Source: Burkholderia sp. Ax-1724
GTDB taxonomy: Bacteria; Pseudomonadota; Gammaproteobacteria; Burkholderiales; Burkholderiaceae
Assembly (NCBI RefSeq): GCF_011752995.1
Contig: NZ_VWWL01000001.1
Coordinates: forward strand, 1 to 64,000
Reading direction: 5' to 3'
Length of the DNA: 64,000 bases
Numbering within the stretch: position 1 is the stretch's first letter; each line of letters begins with the position of its first letter. A model generated the notes under the pieces. That model was given only the letters and a program-made list of their open reading frames with translations. It did no database searches and was not told the DNA's origin. Shown in pieces: positions 45,615 to 56,578 of this stretch. Both the position numbers and the translations under genes were made by a program.

Positions 45615-46835
45615 TCAATGTCCGCCGAGCAGCGCCGCTTTTTGCAGTGTGCCCTGCGGCTTTTTCCGCGAGCGCGCTTTCGGCTGCTTGGGCGGCTGGG
45701 CTTGCGGCAGTTCGGCCGGCTGGCCGGTCATCGCCTGTTCGATGATGCCGCCGCCGAGGCACACGTCGCCGTCGTAGAGCACCGCCGATTGTCCCGGCGT
45801 GACGGCCCATTGCGCGGCCTCGAAGGTCAGCTCGAAGAGGCCGTTGCCGGCCGCGCCGCCCTTGGCGCTGCCGAACGTGCAGGCCGCGTCGGCTTGCCGG
45901 TAGCGCGTTTTCGCGCCGCACACGAAGCCTTCGGGCGGCGGCTCGCCTGCGACCCAGCTCGTATTGCCGGCCGACAGCGTGTGGCACAGCAGCCACGGAT
46001 GCTCGTGGCCCTGCGCGACGAACAGCGTATTCGAGGCAATGTCCTTGGCCGCGGCGAACCACGGATCGCCGTTGCCGTCCTTGCTGCCGCCGAGGCCGAT
46101 GCCCTTGCGCTGGCCGAACGTGTAGAACGCGAGGCCGATGTGTTCGCCGACCACCTTGCCGTCGGTCGTCATCATCGGGCCGGGCTGGGTCGGCAGATAG
46201 CGGTTCAGGAAGTCGCGGAACGGCCGTTCGCCGATGAAACAGATGCCGGTCGAGTCCTTCTTCTTCGCGTTCGGCAGGCCGATCTGTGCGGCGATCTCGC
46301 GTACCTTCGTCTTCGGCATTTCGCCGAGCGGAAACAGCGTCTTCGACAGTTGCGCCTGGTTCAGTCGGTGCAGGAAGTACGACTGGTCTTTCGTATGATC
46401 CAATGCCTTCAGCAGTTCGAAGCGGCCGTCGCGCTCGTGGTTCTGGCGCACGCGCGCGTAGTGGCCGGTCGCGATGGTTTCCGCGCCGAGCGACATCGCG
46501 TGATCGAGAAAGGCCTTGAACTTGATTTCGGCGTTGCACAGCACGTCCGGGTTCGGCGTGCGGCCGGCCGAGTATTCGCGCAGGAATTCGGCGAACACGC
46601 GGTCCTTGTATTCGGCCGCGAAGTTGACCGCTTCGACGTCGATGCCGATCAGGTCCGCCACCGACACCACGTCGATCCAGTCCTGGCGGGTCGAGCAGTA
46701 TTCGCTGTCGTCGTCGTCTTCCCAGTTCTTCATGAACAGGCCGACCACGTCGTAGCCCTGTTCCTTCAGCAGCCACGCGGTGACCGACGAATCGACGCCG
46801 CCCGACATGCCTACTACGACTTTGCGCTTGCTCAT
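45615..46835 (-). CDS. mnmA: tRNA-specific 2-thiouridylase MnmA
   Basis: 406 residues, longer than E. coli MnmA (368) because of an insertion around [14 protein letters not shown] and a Lys/Arg-rich C-terminal tail. Makes s2U34 in tRNA-Lys, -Glu and -Gln. ATP pyrophosphatase loop SGGVDSS at 11-17; catalytic Cys100 in [11 protein letters not shown] and the persulfide Cys199 in [13 protein letters not shown] are both present. The NUDIX gene upstream on the same strand ends 105 bases before it. Confidence 0.96.
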   Translation of the reverse strand: MSKRKVVVGMSGGVDSSVTAWLLKEQGYDVVGLFMKNWEDDDDSEYCSTRQDWIDVVSVADLIGIDVEAVNFAAEYKDRVFAEFLREYSAGRTPNPDVLCNAEIKFKAFLDHAMSLGAETIATGHYARVRQNHERDGRFELLKALDHTKDQSYFLHRLNQAQLSKTLFPLGEMPKTKVREIAAQIGLPNAKKKDSTGICFIGERPFRDFLNRYLPTQPGPMMTTDGKVVGEHIGLAFYTFGQRKGIGLGGSKDGNGDPWFAAAKDIASNTLFVAQGHEHPWLLCHTLSAGNTSWVAGEPPPEGFVCGAKTRYRQADAACTFGSAKGGAAGNGLFELTFEAAQWAVTPGQSAVLYDGDVCLGGGIIEQAMTGQPAELPQAQPPKQPKARSRKKPQGTLQKAALLGGH

Positions 46836-46924
46836 AAGGTGCTCATTGGGTGCTGCATGACTGCATGGATCGTGAAATGGCCGCTCGTGACGGCTGCTGC
46901 AACGGTTGCCGGGCGGTTGGCCGC

Positions 46925-46946
46925 GGCGCTTATCTGGCGCTTATCT
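46925..46946 (+). repeat. 11-base perfect tandem duplication (GGCGCTTATCT x2)
   Basis: Two identical copies at 46925-46935 and 46936-46946. The second covers the NUDIX stop codon, so the copy number change may have set the exact end of that protein. The GCTTAT core recurs in the array at 47537. Confidence 0.9.
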
Positions 46947-47420
46947 TTTCGGCCCGACCGAATGCGTGTGCACGAAGTCGAGCGGGAAACGCCGGCCGGC
47001 CAGGTAATCGTCGACGCATTGCATGACGAGCGGCGTGCGGTGCCGCTCGGGGCAGGCACGTAACTCGTCGGCGCTCATCCACAGCGTGCGGACGATGTCG
47101 GGATCGAGCGCGCGCGCCGGGTCCGGTGCGCCGCCCGCGCCGCAATAGGTGAAGCGCAGGTACGTGATGCCCTCGCGCTCCGGCCGCTCGAAGTGGGTCA
47201 TGTACATGCCGACTAGCGCTTCAGGCGCGAACGAATGGGCGGTTTCCTCGAGCGTTTCGCGGATCACCGCGTCCAGCAGCGTTTCGCCCGCTTCCAGATG
47301 GCCGGCGGGCTGGTTCAGGCGCAGGCCGGCGGCGGTGTGCTCCTCGACCAGCAGGAAGCGCCCGTCACGCTCGACGATCGCCGCGACGGTCACGTGCGGC
47401 AGCCAGGTTTCCGGTTTCAT
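46941..47420 (-). CDS. NUDIX hydrolase (NudJ-like)
   Basis: 159 residues. Nudix box GHLEAGETLLDAVIRETLEETA (20 residues from HLEAGE on) has both metal-binding glutamate pairs; the terminal Gly of the textbook motif is Ala. PHVTVAAIVERDGRFLLVEE opens the fold. In many proteobacteria a NUDIX phosphatase (nudJ) precedes mnmA, as here, and E. coli NudJ hydrolyses thiamine and nucleoside pyrophosphates; substrate here is inferred. Its stop lies inside the 11-base duplication 46925-46946. Confidence 0.9.
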   Translation of the reverse strand: MKPETWLPHVTVAAIVERDGRFLLVEEHTAAGLRLNQPAGHLEAGETLLDAVIRETLEETAHSFAPEALVGMYMTHFERPEREGITYLRFTYCGAGGAPDPARALDPDIVRTLWMSADELRACPERHRTPLVMQCVDDYLAGRRFPLDFVHTHSVGPKR

Positions 47421-47802
47421 GGGTGCGCATTTTACCGGTTATGGGCATGGGCTGCCGGGCGTCGGCGCGGGCGGGGCCGGGGTGGCCGGCGCGGCTTGCG
47501 TGGCCGTACGGCCGCGCGGCCGGAGGATGGGAGTGCGGATAAGCCAGGGATTGGCGAGGAATAGGCGAGGCATCAGCCGGGAATAAGCAACGAATAAGCA
47601 ACGAATAAGCGACGAATAAGCGAGGAATAAGCACGCCCGTCCGGAATCGCCCAGCCACATTGCCGTGCCCCCCGCATTGACCCCGATTTTTGCACCGCGG
47701 CGGTTTCGGTTAAAGTGGGACCTTCGTTAGCCGTTGCATCTGCAAGCCGGCGTGCCTCGTCGGCCGATCCGTCGTCAAACAGGAAGTCGAGGAGGAACAA
47801 CG
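47421..47802. other. 382-base divergent spacer NUDIX/pntAA
   Basis: Holds the 11-base array at 47537-47635 and the promoters of two divergent genes. TTGCAC... no clean sigma-70 pair is visible; GGTTAAAGTGGGACC at 47708 is the most promoter-like A+T spot. No gene seen; frames through the array are repetitive. Confidence 0.5.
47537..47635 (+). repeat. Degenerate 11-base tandem array, nine units
   Basis: In strict 11-base register from 47537: GGATAAGCCAG, GGATTGGCGAG, GAATAGGCGAG, GCATCAGCCGG, then GAATAAGCAAC twice, GAATAAGCGAC, GAATAAGCGAG and GAATAAGCACG. Copies are more alike on the right side (pnt side), more diverged on the left, as in an array that grew by unit duplication. It lies in a divergent promoter region. 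Confidence 0.9.
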
Positions 47803-48942
47803 ATGCACATCGGAGTGCCAGCCGAGACGCGCGCGCATGAAACCCGCGTTGCCGCGACGCCCGAAACGGTCAAGAAATACGTGGCGCAGGGCCACCGCGT
47901 CACGCTCCAGAGCGGCGCCGGGGCCGGCGCGAGCTTTCCCGACGAGGCCTATACGGCCGTGGGCGCGGAAATTGTCGATGCGGCCACCGCGTTCGGCGCC
48001 GATCTCGTCCTCAAGGTCCAGTCCCCCACCGACACCGAACTGCCGCTCCTGAAGCGCGGCGCGACGCTTGTCGGCATGCTCGATCCGTTCAACGCCGACA
48101 ACGCCCAGAAGCTCGCCGCCGCCGGCCTCACCGCGTTTGCGCTCGAAGCCGCGCCGCGCACCACGCGCGCGCAGAGCCTCGACGTGCTGTCGTCGCAGGC
48201 GAACATCGCCGGCTACAAGGCGGTGCTGCTCGCGGCGACGCTTTATCCGCGCTTCATGCCGATGCTGATGACGGCCGCCGGCACCGTAAAGGCCGCGCGC
48301 GTGCTGATTCTCGGCGCGGGCGTGGCCGGCTTGCAGGCCATCGCGACCGCGAAGCGCCTCGGCGCCGTGCTCGAAGCGTCGGACGTGCGGCCGGCCGTGA
48401 AGGAGCAGATCGAATCGCTCGGCGCCAAGTTTCTCGACGTACCTTACGAAACCGACGAAGAGCGCGAGGCTGCGCAGGGCGTCGGCGGCTACGCGCGGCC
48501 GATGCCGCCGTCGTGGCTTGCGCGCCAGGCGGCGCTCGTGCATGAGCGCGCGAAGCAGGCCGACGTGGTGATCTCGACCGCGCTGATTCCGGGCCGTCCC
48601 GCGCCGACGCTGCTGTCGGTCGACACCGTGCAGGCGATGAAGCCGGGCTCGGTCATCGTCGATCTGGCGGCCGGGCGCGGTGCGGAATACGAGGGCCGGC
48701 GCGGCGGCAACTGCCCGCTGACCGAGGCGGACCAGGTGGTCGTCAAGCACGGCGTGCAGATTGTCGGCTATACGAACCTGCCGGCGATGGTGCCCGCCGA
48801 TGCGTCGTCGCTGTACGCGCGCAACCTGCTCGACTTCCTGAAGCTGATCGTCACCAAGGAAGGCGCGCTCAACATCGATCTCGCGGACGACATCGTCGCG
48901 GCCACGCTGCTGGCGCGCGACGGTCAGGTCACGCGCAAGTAA
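47803..48942 (+). CDS. pntAA: NAD(P) transhydrogenase alpha subunit, part 1 (NAD-binding domain I)
   Basis: 379 residues. Domain I of the proton-translocating transhydrogenase, which uses the proton gradient to reduce NADP with [24 protein letters not shown] is the conserved start; NAD-binding loop [22 protein letters not shown] at about 166-187. GGAGG is 8 bases before the ATG. The alpha subunit is split in two genes here (unlike E. coli pntA), followed by the membrane piece and pntB. Confidence 0.96.
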   Translation: MHIGVPAETRAHETRVAATPETVKKYVAQGHRVTLQSGAGAGASFPDEAYTAVGAEIVDAATAFGADLVLKVQSPTDTELPLLKRGATLVGMLDPFNADNAQKLAAAGLTAFALEAAPRTTRAQSLDVLSSQANIAGYKAVLLAATLYPRFMPMLMTAAGTVKAARVLILGAGVAGLQAIATAKRLGAVLEASDVRPAVKEQIESLGAKFLDVPYETDEEREAAQGVGGYARPMPPSWLARQAALVHERAKQADVVISTALIPGRPAPTLLSVDTVQAMKPGSVIVDLAAGRGAEYEGRRGGNCPLTEADQVVVKHGVQIVGYTNLPAMVPADASSLYARNLLDFLKLIVTKEGALNIDLADDIVAATLLARDGQVTRK

Positions 48943-48955
48943 CGGGAGAGCGGCG

Positions 48956-49282
48956 ATGGAAGTCATCAATCACACCGTGATCAATCTGATCATCTTCGTG
49001 CTGGCGATCTACGTCGGCTATCACGTGGTCTGGAACGTCACGCCCGCGCTGCATACGCCGCTGATGGCCGTGACCAACGCGATCTCGGCGATCGTGATCG
49101 TCGGCGCGATGCTCGCGGCGGGCCTGACGGTCGGCGGCGCGGGCAAGTTCTTCGGCACGATCGCGGTCGCGCTCGCGGCCGTCAACGTGTTCGGCGGCTT
49201 TCTCGTCACGCGGCGAATGCTCGAGATGTTCAAGAAGAAAGAGCCGAAGAAACTTCCCGCTGGCGGCAAGGAGGGTGCGTAA
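48956..49282 (+). CDS. pntAB: NAD(P) transhydrogenase alpha subunit, part 2 (membrane piece)
   Basis: 108 residues with three transmembrane helices (about 10-28, 38-60 and 65-88), the first part of the proton channel domain II. It corresponds to the C-terminal end of single-chain Pnt[23 protein letters not shown] is the conserved segment. Its stop is directly followed by the pntB ATG, so translation is coupled. Confidence 0.95.
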   Translation: MEVINHTVINLIIFVLAIYVGYHVVWNVTPALHTPLMAVTNAISAIVIVGAMLAAGLTVGGAGKFFGTIAVALAAVNVFGGFLVTRRMLEMFKKKEPKKLPAGGKEGA

Positions 49283-50734
<1,452 letters not shown>

Positions 50735-50823
50735 GCGTACCCGGTTTCGTTGTTCGCGGTTCGTTTCAGTCCACTCGCCGCTCGCCGCCTGTGCTGATAG
50801 CAACGGCGACGGGCGGCGGGCTC

Positions 50824-51510
50824 TCACCGCGACTTCGCATTGACATGCCGCAGCAGGTCCGCGAGCCGCCTGCCTTCCCGATCAGGATAAGTTTCGAGCA
50901 CCTCGAGATCGCGGATCTTTTCGAGCCCGAAATTGCGGAAATCGCCGCGCAGTTCGCACCATGCACCGAGCGTCCAGCGCGCGCCCCAATACGCGAGCGC
51001 GAGCGGCCAGACGCGCCGCTCGGTGTTCGCGCCTTTCGCGTCGGTGTACGCGAAACGCACCACCTGGCGCATGTCGATCGCGCGATGCAGCGTATCGAGC
51101 TGCGCCGAAAAATCCCCTTTGATGTGAAACGACGGTGCGAAGATCGCGAGCCGTTCGAGCGTCGCGCGCTTGTCGGCGGGCATCGCCGAGGCGATCTTCG
51201 CAAGTGCTCCGCGCGCGCCGCTTGCGAAGCCCGCGCCGCCCCACGATTCGAGCATGCGCGCGCCGGCTGCGAGCGCGGCGAGTTCGTCGGCGGTGAAGGT
51301 GAGCGGCGGCAGACTCGCCGAGCGCGAGAGCCGGTAGCCGATGCCGGCTTCGCCTTCGATCGGCACCCCTGACAATTGCAGATCGCGCACGTCGCGATAG
51401 ACCGTGCGCAGCGAAACGTTGAGCCAGTCGGCCAGTTGCTGCGCGGTGGTCAGGCGCCGCCCGCGCAGCAACTCGGCGATCTGGAACAGGCGGTCGGCGC
51501 GGCGCGTCAT
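50824..51510 (-). CDS. YafY-type HTH/WYL-domain transcriptional regulator
   Basis: 228 residues. N-terminal winged helix (about 1-60): RADRLFQIAELLRGRRLTTA and VSLRTVYRDVRDLQLSGVPI. The C-terminal WYL domain (about 140-210) contains VRFAYTDAKGANTERRVWPLA and WTLGAWCELRGDFRNF, thought to bind nucleotides or nucleic acid. The ATG at MTRRADRLF fits the family; an upstream in-frame ATG adds an unlikely tail. It lies 91 bases downstream of a VOC-family gene on the same strand, a frequent pair, so it may control that gene. Confidence 0.9.
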   Translation of the reverse strand: MTRRADRLFQIAELLRGRRLTTAQQLADWLNVSLRTVYRDVRDLQLSGVPIEGEAGIGYRLSRSASLPPLTFTADELAALAAGARMLESWGGAGFASGARGALAKIASAMPADKRATLERLAIFAPSFHIKGDFSAQLDTLHRAIDMRQVVRFAYTDAKGANTERRVWPLALAYWGARWTLGAWCELRGDFRNFGLEKIRDLEVLETYPDREGRRLADLLRHVNAKSR

Positions 51511-51601
51511 CGTGGGCGTCGGGTAGAAGAGGAGGGGGAGGGTCCCGCGATGATAGCGCCGCATGGCGGCTTCCGGTGGACGTGCGGCGAGCCGGGTGCG
51601 C

Positions 51602-51985
51602 CTAGCCGTTGGTACGCGAATGTAGGCCGACGCGGTTGCCCTCGGTATCGATGAAGAACGCGATGTAGCCGATATCCTGCGGCAGCTCGATCACCGGGCC
51701 GTCGGTCTTGCCGCCCGCCCGCTCGATGCGCGCGAGGGCGGCGTTGACGGTGGGCTGCGCGTTCAGGTAGACGGTGACGCCGTCGGCGGCAGGCTTCATC
51801 GACGGGCCGTGGACGATCGCGCCGCCGGTGGCCGGCTCTTCATAGCCGAACGTGGCGATCGGCTGACCGCCGAACTCCTGGCGGTTCAGTTCGACATCGA
51901 GCGCGGCTTCGTAAAAGCGCACCGCGCGGTCGAAATCGACGGACGGAATTTCGAACCAGGCAACGACTTTGGGCAATGCGGACAT
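51602..51985 (-). CDS. VOC (glyoxalase/bleomycin-resistance fold) family protein
   Basis: 127 residues. PKVVAWFEIPSVDFDRAVRFYE and GAIVHGPSMKPAADGVTVYL are typical of the YaeR/PhnB-like VOC branch; DIGYIAFFIDTEGNRVGLHS closes the fold. Metal ligands are not conserved in an obvious way, so enzymatic activity is open. AAGGAGAG stands just before the ATG, supporting this start over the upstream in-frame extension. Confidence 0.9.
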   Translation of the reverse strand: MSALPKVVAWFEIPSVDFDRAVRFYEAALDVELNRQEFGGQPIATFGYEEPATGGAIVHGPSMKPAADGVTVYLNAQPTVNAALARIERAGGKTDGPVIELPQDIGYIAFFIDTEGNRVGLHSRTNG

Positions 51986-52126
51986 GACACTCTCCTTCGG
52001 TTGGCAGTAGGCCGTACAAGGCGCCGGATGGCGTGAGAAGGAGTGTGCTGGAGGGCTGCTGACAGCGTAGTGGCAGTAGGGGGCGAGTGGTTTGTCTGTG
52101 CCGTCGTCCCTTACCACATCAAATGA

Positions 52127-52156
52127 AAAAGCCACGGTCGTGAGACCATGGCTTTT
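52127..52156 (-). terminator. Intrinsic terminator of the RlmL-type gene (bidirectional form)
   Basis: The 13-base arms AAAAGCCACGGTC and GACCATGGCTTTT pair with one mismatch around a GTGA loop. A/T runs on both sides let it work on either strand; it ends the minus-strand unit before the VOC gene. Confidence 0.85.
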
Positions 52157-52216
52157 CTTGCCGGCATGGCGTGCTTGCAATGCGGCGTCGCTTGAGGCTT
52201 GACGCGCTTCGTTGCC

Positions 52217-53524
52217 TTAGCCCGCCGCCGACACATCCCCCTGCGGCCGCTGCCGTACACTGCCCGCGATCAGGTCGAAGCGGAACAGCCGGCATTCGAG
52301 CGCGCCGTTAAAGAGCGGTGTCTTGGTCGATTCGCGCAGCCGCAACTGGCCCGGCAGCTTGCGATCCGAGGTCAGGATAAACGCGTTCCAGCCGGCAAAA
52401 CGCTGCTTCAATGCATTGCCGAGCGACTGGAAAAATTCGCTGTCGGGCGCTTCTTCCTGAATGCGGCGAAAGCCGTCGTCGTCGCGATGCTCGCGATTGC
52501 CGCGTCCTTCGCGCAACTCGCCGCGTGCATTGCGGCCGCGCACTTCGATCCGCTCGCCATACGGCGGATTCGCGACGAGGATGCCGGCCCCCGAGGCGGG
52601 CGGCGTCATGTCGCGCGCATCGAGCTGCTTGAGCGGAATCGTCGGCAAGCCGGCGCGCTCGAAGTTCGCGCGTGCTTTTTCGAGCATGTCGCCGGAGATG
52701 TCGCTGCCGAAAATCTGCAAGTCGGTGCCGCGAGAACCGCGTGCCGTGTTTTTCGCTTCGAGCGCCGCGCCCTTCAGCGCTTGCCAGGTCCGCGAGTCGA
52801 ACTGCTTGAGCTTCTCGAAGCCGAAGCGGCGCTCGACGCCCGGCGCGATGTTCAGCGCAACCTGCGCCGCTTCCGCGAGGAACGTGCCGCTGCCGCACAT
52901 CGGGTCGTAGAGCGGCGTGCCGGCTTGCCAGCCCGTGAGACGCAGAATGCCCGCCGCGAGGTTTTCGCGCAGCGGCGCGGCACCCTTGTCGAGACGCCAG
53001 CCGCGCTTGAAGAGCGGGTCGCCCGACGTGTCGAGGTAAAGCGTGCAATCGGTCGCCGTCAGGAACGCGAACACGCGCACGTCGGGCATCGCGGTGTCGA
53101 TGCTCGGGCGCGCGCCGCTCTTTTCGCGCAGACGGTCGCAGATCGCGTCCTTCACGCGCAGCGTCGTGAATTCGAGGCTGCGCAGCGGCGACTTGATCGC
53201 GGTGACGTCGACACGCAGCGTCTCGTGCGCGGAGAACCACTGCTCCCAGCGCTGTTCGACCGCGAGTGCGTAGATGTCCTGTTCGTTGCGGTAGGGCCGA
53301 TGCGCGATTTTCAGCAGCACGCGGCTCGCGAGCCGCGAATGCAGGTTGGCGGCCATGCCGGCGGCCCAGCCGCCGCGGAAATGCACGCCGCCCGGCACCT
53401 GGGCGCCGGCCGTGAACGGTGCGCCGTTCAGATGCTGGGCGGCAATTTCGGCAATTTCGGCGAGTTCGGCCGCGAGCGGAGCTTCGAGCCCGCGCGGGCA
53501 AGGAAGGAAGAAATCGAAGGACAT
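52217..53524 (-). CDS. rlmL: THUMP-domain RNA methyltransferase (RlmL-type, 23S rRNA m2G2445)
   Basis: 435 residues. The N-terminal THUMP domain (about 60-160) is followed by a Rossmann methyltransferase with LYDPMCGSGTFLAEAA (SAM loop region) and the amino-methyltransferase motif NPPYGERIE. It corresponds to the N-terminal RlmL half of E. coli RlmKL (702 residues); the RlmK half is absent, as usual outside gamma-proteobacteria. Probably methylates 23S rRNA guanine; exact site is by homology. Follows the SpecificRecomb gene on the minus strand after about 100 bases containing two G+C-rich stems. Confidence 0.88.
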   Translation of the reverse strand: MSFDFFLPCPRGLEAPLAAELAEIAEIAAQHLNGAPFTAGAQVPGGVHFRGGWAAGMAANLHSRLASRVLLKIAHRPYRNEQDIYALAVEQRWEQWFSAHETLRVDVTAIKSPLRSLEFTTLRVKDAICDRLREKSGARPSIDTAMPDVRVFAFLTATDCTLYLDTSGDPLFKRGWRLDKGAAPLRENLAAGILRLTGWQAGTPLYDPMCGSGTFLAEAAQVALNIAPGVERRFGFEKLKQFDSRTWQALKGAALEAKNTARGSRGTDLQIFGSDISGDMLEKARANFERAGLPTIPLKQLDARDMTPPASGAGILVANPPYGERIEVRGRNARGELREGRGNREHRDDDGFRRIQEEAPDSEFFQSLGNALKQRFAGWNAFILTSDRKLPGQLRLRESTKTPLFNGALECRLFRFDLIAGSVRQRPQGDVSAAG

Positions 53525-53628
53525 TGAGGTTGCCGCAAGGCTTGGGATAAGGCGCTATTGTACGCGGTCGGGGTGGGCGGCCCGGCGCGATTCGTGCCGG
53601 GCCAGGCGAGGGTGCCGCCCGGCTCGCC

Positions 53629-55779
53629 TTACCGCCCCTGCGGTTCCACCTTTGCCGGCCACACGAGTTCCAGCGGCCGCCGCCGCAGCCGCTGCCAGAT
53701 TGCGCCACGCAGCGAGCGCACCGCGCTGCGCCGCAAATCGCGCGATTTCGCGGCCATATAGAACGCCAGCGCGAAACTGACTGCGACGTTGAGAATCGCC
53801 ATGCTGCCGACGCCCGCCACCGCCCACCACAGCGCCGGCAGTCGCAGCGCGTCCTTGCCGAGCACGCCGAGCGCGACGCCGATCGAGCCGGCGCTGAGCG
53901 TCACGTGACGCACCTCGAACTTGAACGCGAACGCGGTCAGGATCGCCGGCACGAGTCCGAGCATCAGACCGAGCGTGATATTGCCGGCCACGCCCGCGAC
54001 GTTCGTGCGGCAGAAACGTGCGAGACGCTCGGCACCGGCCGCGCCGAGCGTCATGCGCAGACGGCGGTTGTAGGCGAGCGCATCGGCGACGCGATGCAGG
54101 ATGAACCAGTTGTCCGCCCAGCCCGCGAGCAGGCTCGACGACCACAGCAGCACGCCGGTCAGCGCCGCGTAGAACGGCGTCGGCCCGACGAGCGAGAACG
54201 ACTGCAGCGTCGCGAGCGCCTTGTCGGCGGAGATCAGATCGGTGTGGAACAGCGCGTGCCACAGCAGGTCCACGCCGAGGCTCACGGGGAACACGAGCAG
54301 CACGTTGCCGAGCACGGCGGCGGCCTGGGTGCGCATCAGCGCCGTCACCGAGCTGACGAAGCTGTCGACGCCCGCCGGCGTGCCGACGTCGTCGAGTTCG
54401 CGCGCGAGCGTCGGCGCGGTCATGGCCGGCTGCTTGGTCGCGAGCGAGAAGTGCAGGAAGTGCATGAGCAGGAAGCTCGCCGAGTAGTTGATGCCGGCGA
54501 GCAGGCCTTCGAGCATCGCGTGCAGATGCGCGCCCGTGATCGCGAACTTCACGCAGACCGTCACGACGGTGACGAGCCCGCCGCCGGCCGCCATGCGCAT
54601 CATCTTCAGATACTCGGCGCGGTCGCGCGCGATGTAGTGCTCGCCGGTGTCGGCACTGTACTCGACGACCTTGCGCGCGAGCAGCGAGAAATTGCTGCGC
54701 GCGAGATGCGCGACGCTCTGGCTGGCCTGATTCGCGCGCACGAGTTCGGCGCTCAGGCGCGCGACCGCGCGCAGGTCGTCGCGCGCGAGCCAGGCGTCGA
54801 GCAGATGCTCGGCGCGCTCGATGCGCATGCGCATCCGCTCGACCTGGAACACGATGTCGACGCTCACGCCGTTGCGATACAGATGCGCGAACACGTTGTC
54901 GGTCGCGACGCGGCACTCGTCGAGCAGCAGCCGCAGATAGTTGACCTCGCGCAGCAGCGGCTCCTGCGGGCTGCCCGCGGCGTAGGCGTCGTGCGCGGCT
55001 TCGAGCGCGAGCATCGCGCGCGTGAGCCGGTAGAACGGCTGTTTTTCCATCGCGACGCGCACGTCGCTCGTGTCGTCGGCGAGTGCGTCGCTTGCGGCCG
55101 CGCCGCCGAGGCGGCTGCGCACCGTCTGCGACAGACCGGTCGAGCTGATCTGGCAGGTGAGGTTATGCAGCGCGGCGAGCAGATCGAGCGAGAACGGCGT
55201 GCTGTTGCGCGCTGCGTCTTCAGCGGAGGCGAAGCCGAACAGCGCGTGAATGCGCGCGAGCAGATCGGCGGGCAGCGTGTCGATCCATTCCGCGTCGAGC
55301 CCGGAGCCGAACATCAGCGTGACGATCGCGGTGAGGTCGCGGCGGTTCGGCGCGGGCGGGATCAGCGAGGCTTCGACGCGTTCGAACACCGCGCCGAAGA
55401 AGCCGGAATGCACGGGCATGCCGGCGTCGCAGAGCAGCGAAAGGCTGTCGCTTTCGCGCAGCAGCGCGCGCAGAATGCCGGCCACGTTGGCCTTCCACGC
55501 GGGATTGCGATCGAGCACGTGCAGCAGATAGCGGATGCGCGTGTGCGCGGGGTTCTTCGATGGCGGCGCGGCGGATTCGGCGGCGCTGTTCGCGGTCTCG
55601 GCCGCGCCGGGCTGCACCGTGCGGCCGCGGCGAATCCAGTGCGCGAGTTCGATCAGCCATTCGCTGCGCTCCGCGTAGGGCGCGGTTTGATCGGCGATCG
55701 CGAGCAGCGCATCGAGTTGATGCCCGCCGTCGCGCGACGCGCGCCATTTTCTGATGAGTCGTTTGAGCGAGTCGAACAT
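53629..55779 (-). CDS. SpecificRecomb-family (PF10136, Gcr-like) membrane protein
   Basis: 716 residues. Databases call this family a site-specific recombinase after a Neisseria report, but no integrase or resolvase catalytic motif is visible. The N-terminal half is helical and soluble (tail LLRDVNYLRLLLDECR region about 280-300); the second half (about 390-660) has five or six hydrophobic helices, for example VTVVTVCVKFAITGAH and LLAGINYSASFLLMHFLHFS. It looks like an inner-membrane protein of unknown function. It follows pqiC by 58 bases on the same strand, so a link with the Pqi lipid pathway is possible. Confidence 0.85.
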   Translation of the reverse strand: MFDSLKRLIRKWRASRDGGHQLDALLAIADQTAPYAERSEWLIELAHWIRRGRTVQPGAAETANSAAESAAPPSKNPAHTRIRYLLHVLDRNPAWKANVAGILRALLRESDSLSLLCDAGMPVHSGFFGAVFERVEASLIPPAPNRRDLTAIVTLMFGSGLDAEWIDTLPADLLARIHALFGFASAEDAARNSTPFSLDLLAALHNLTCQISSTGLSQTVRSRLGGAAASDALADDTSDVRVAMEKQPFYRLTRAMLALEAAHDAYAAGSPQEPLLREVNYLRLLLDECRVATDNVFAHLYRNGVSVDIVFQVERMRMRIERAEHLLDAWLARDDLRAVARLSAELVRANQASQSVAHLARSNFSLLARKVVEYSADTGEHYIARDRAEYLKMMRMAAGGGLVTVVTVCVKFAITGAHLHAMLEGLLAGINYSASFLLMHFLHFSLATKQPAMTAPTLARELDDVGTPAGVDSFVSSVTALMRTQAAAVLGNVLLVFPVSLGVDLLWHALFHTDLISADKALATLQSFSLVGPTPFYAALTGVLLWSSSLLAGWADNWFILHRVADALAYNRRLRMTLGAAGAERLARFCRTNVAGVAGNITLGLMLGLVPAILTAFAFKFEVRHVTLSAGSIGVALGVLGKDALRLPALWWAVAGVGSMAILNVAVSFALAFYMAAKSRDLRRSAVRSLRGAIWQRLRRRPLELVWPAKVEPQGR

Positions 55780-55837
55780 GGTTTTTCTGTGTCCTGCGGA
55801 TGCCGAGGGGGATGGGTGGGCCGGTGCCTCGAATGCC

Positions 55838-56578
55838 TCAGGCGCCGCTTCCCGTGTTCATCCCCGCGGCCGGACACGGCGGCACGGCCACCGCCGCCGC
55901 TTTCCCTGCCGCCGCACCCACACCGCTCGCCGCCATCGCCCGCACCGCCGACGCGATCTGCGTCGACACTTCCGCGAGCGCGCGCCGATGTCCGTCGACG
56001 AGCGCGTCATACCCGCTGCCAACCGTCTCGCCGACCACGCTGCGGCACGTCATCACCGCATTGCCGCGCACGGCCCGCACGCTCCACACCGCATCGATCA
56101 GCGCATGCGAGCCGGGCCACGATTCGAAGCGCTGCACGTTCATGGCGATCCGGTACACCGGCGTGTTGTCCGAACGCGCGGTGCCGAACGCATCGAGGGT
56201 GCCGAGCTGCTGCGTCAGGTCCGTCGACAGCGCGCGGCGAATTTCGTCGCCAGGCAGCGAGGCCCAGCGCTCCTGTTCGAGCAGTTGCACCTGGGTCGGA
56301 CCGCTTTGCACGACCAGCTGATTTCTCGACACCTGCGGCGGCACGTTGACCGGCGCGACTTCGATCAGCCACGCGGGCGCGGTCGCCGTGCGCGCCGTGG
56401 CCGGCGCCGGCGCATCGGCGCCGCCCAGCGTATAGAAGTGGCTCGACGGCGACGCGCACGCCGCGAGCGCGGCCGCCGCGACGAGCGCGCCGCCCTGCAC
56501 GATACCGCGCACGAGCGCGCGCGGCGGGCGGGGCAGGCGACGTGGGCGAGGCGGGCGGTGGAACCGGGCAAACATCAT
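55838..56578 (-). CDS. pqiC: PqiC-type outer-membrane lipoprotein
   Basis: 246 residues. Lipoprotein signal peptide with lipobox LAAC (Cys at about residue 41) and HFYTLGG right after it, the mark of the PqiC/YmbA family (ABC-type transport auxiliary lipoprotein). With PqiB it forms the trans-envelope lipid-transport tunnel. The C-terminal 15 residues are Gly/Ala-rich. ATGA overlap with the pqiB stop shows translational coupling. Confidence 0.9.
   Translation of the reverse strand: MMFARFHRPPRPRRLPRPPRALVRGIVQGGALVAAAALAACASPSSHFYTLGGADAPAPATARTATAPAWLIEVAPVNVPPQVSRNQLVVQSGPTQVQLLEQERWASLPGDEIRRALSTDLTQQLGTLDAFGTARSDNTPVYRIAMNVQRFESWPGSHALIDAVWSVRAVRGNAVMTCRSVVGETVGSGYDALVDGHRRALAEVSTQIASAVRAMAASGVGAAAGKAAAVAVPPCPAAGMNTGSGA

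Noticed and set aside
47365..47660. Minus-strand frames with repeated LFVAYSLLIR-like units
   Set aside because: They are translations of the 11-base array; the repeated pattern shifts frame with each unit and there is no protein logic.
50775..50820. Possible terminator after pntB
   Set aside because: The stem is long but imperfect and lacks a T-run; a G+C-rich inverted repeat is not enough.
53579..53629. Two G+C stems between SpecificRecomb and rlmL genes as terminator
   Set aside because: Stems are good (GGCCCGGC/GCCGGGCC and AGGCGAG/CTCGCCT) but no T-run follows on the minus strand, so I do not call termination.
53629..55779. A true site-specific recombinase or mobile element
   Set aside because: There is no integrase, resolvase or transposase motif, no att-like repeats, and the protein has membrane helices.
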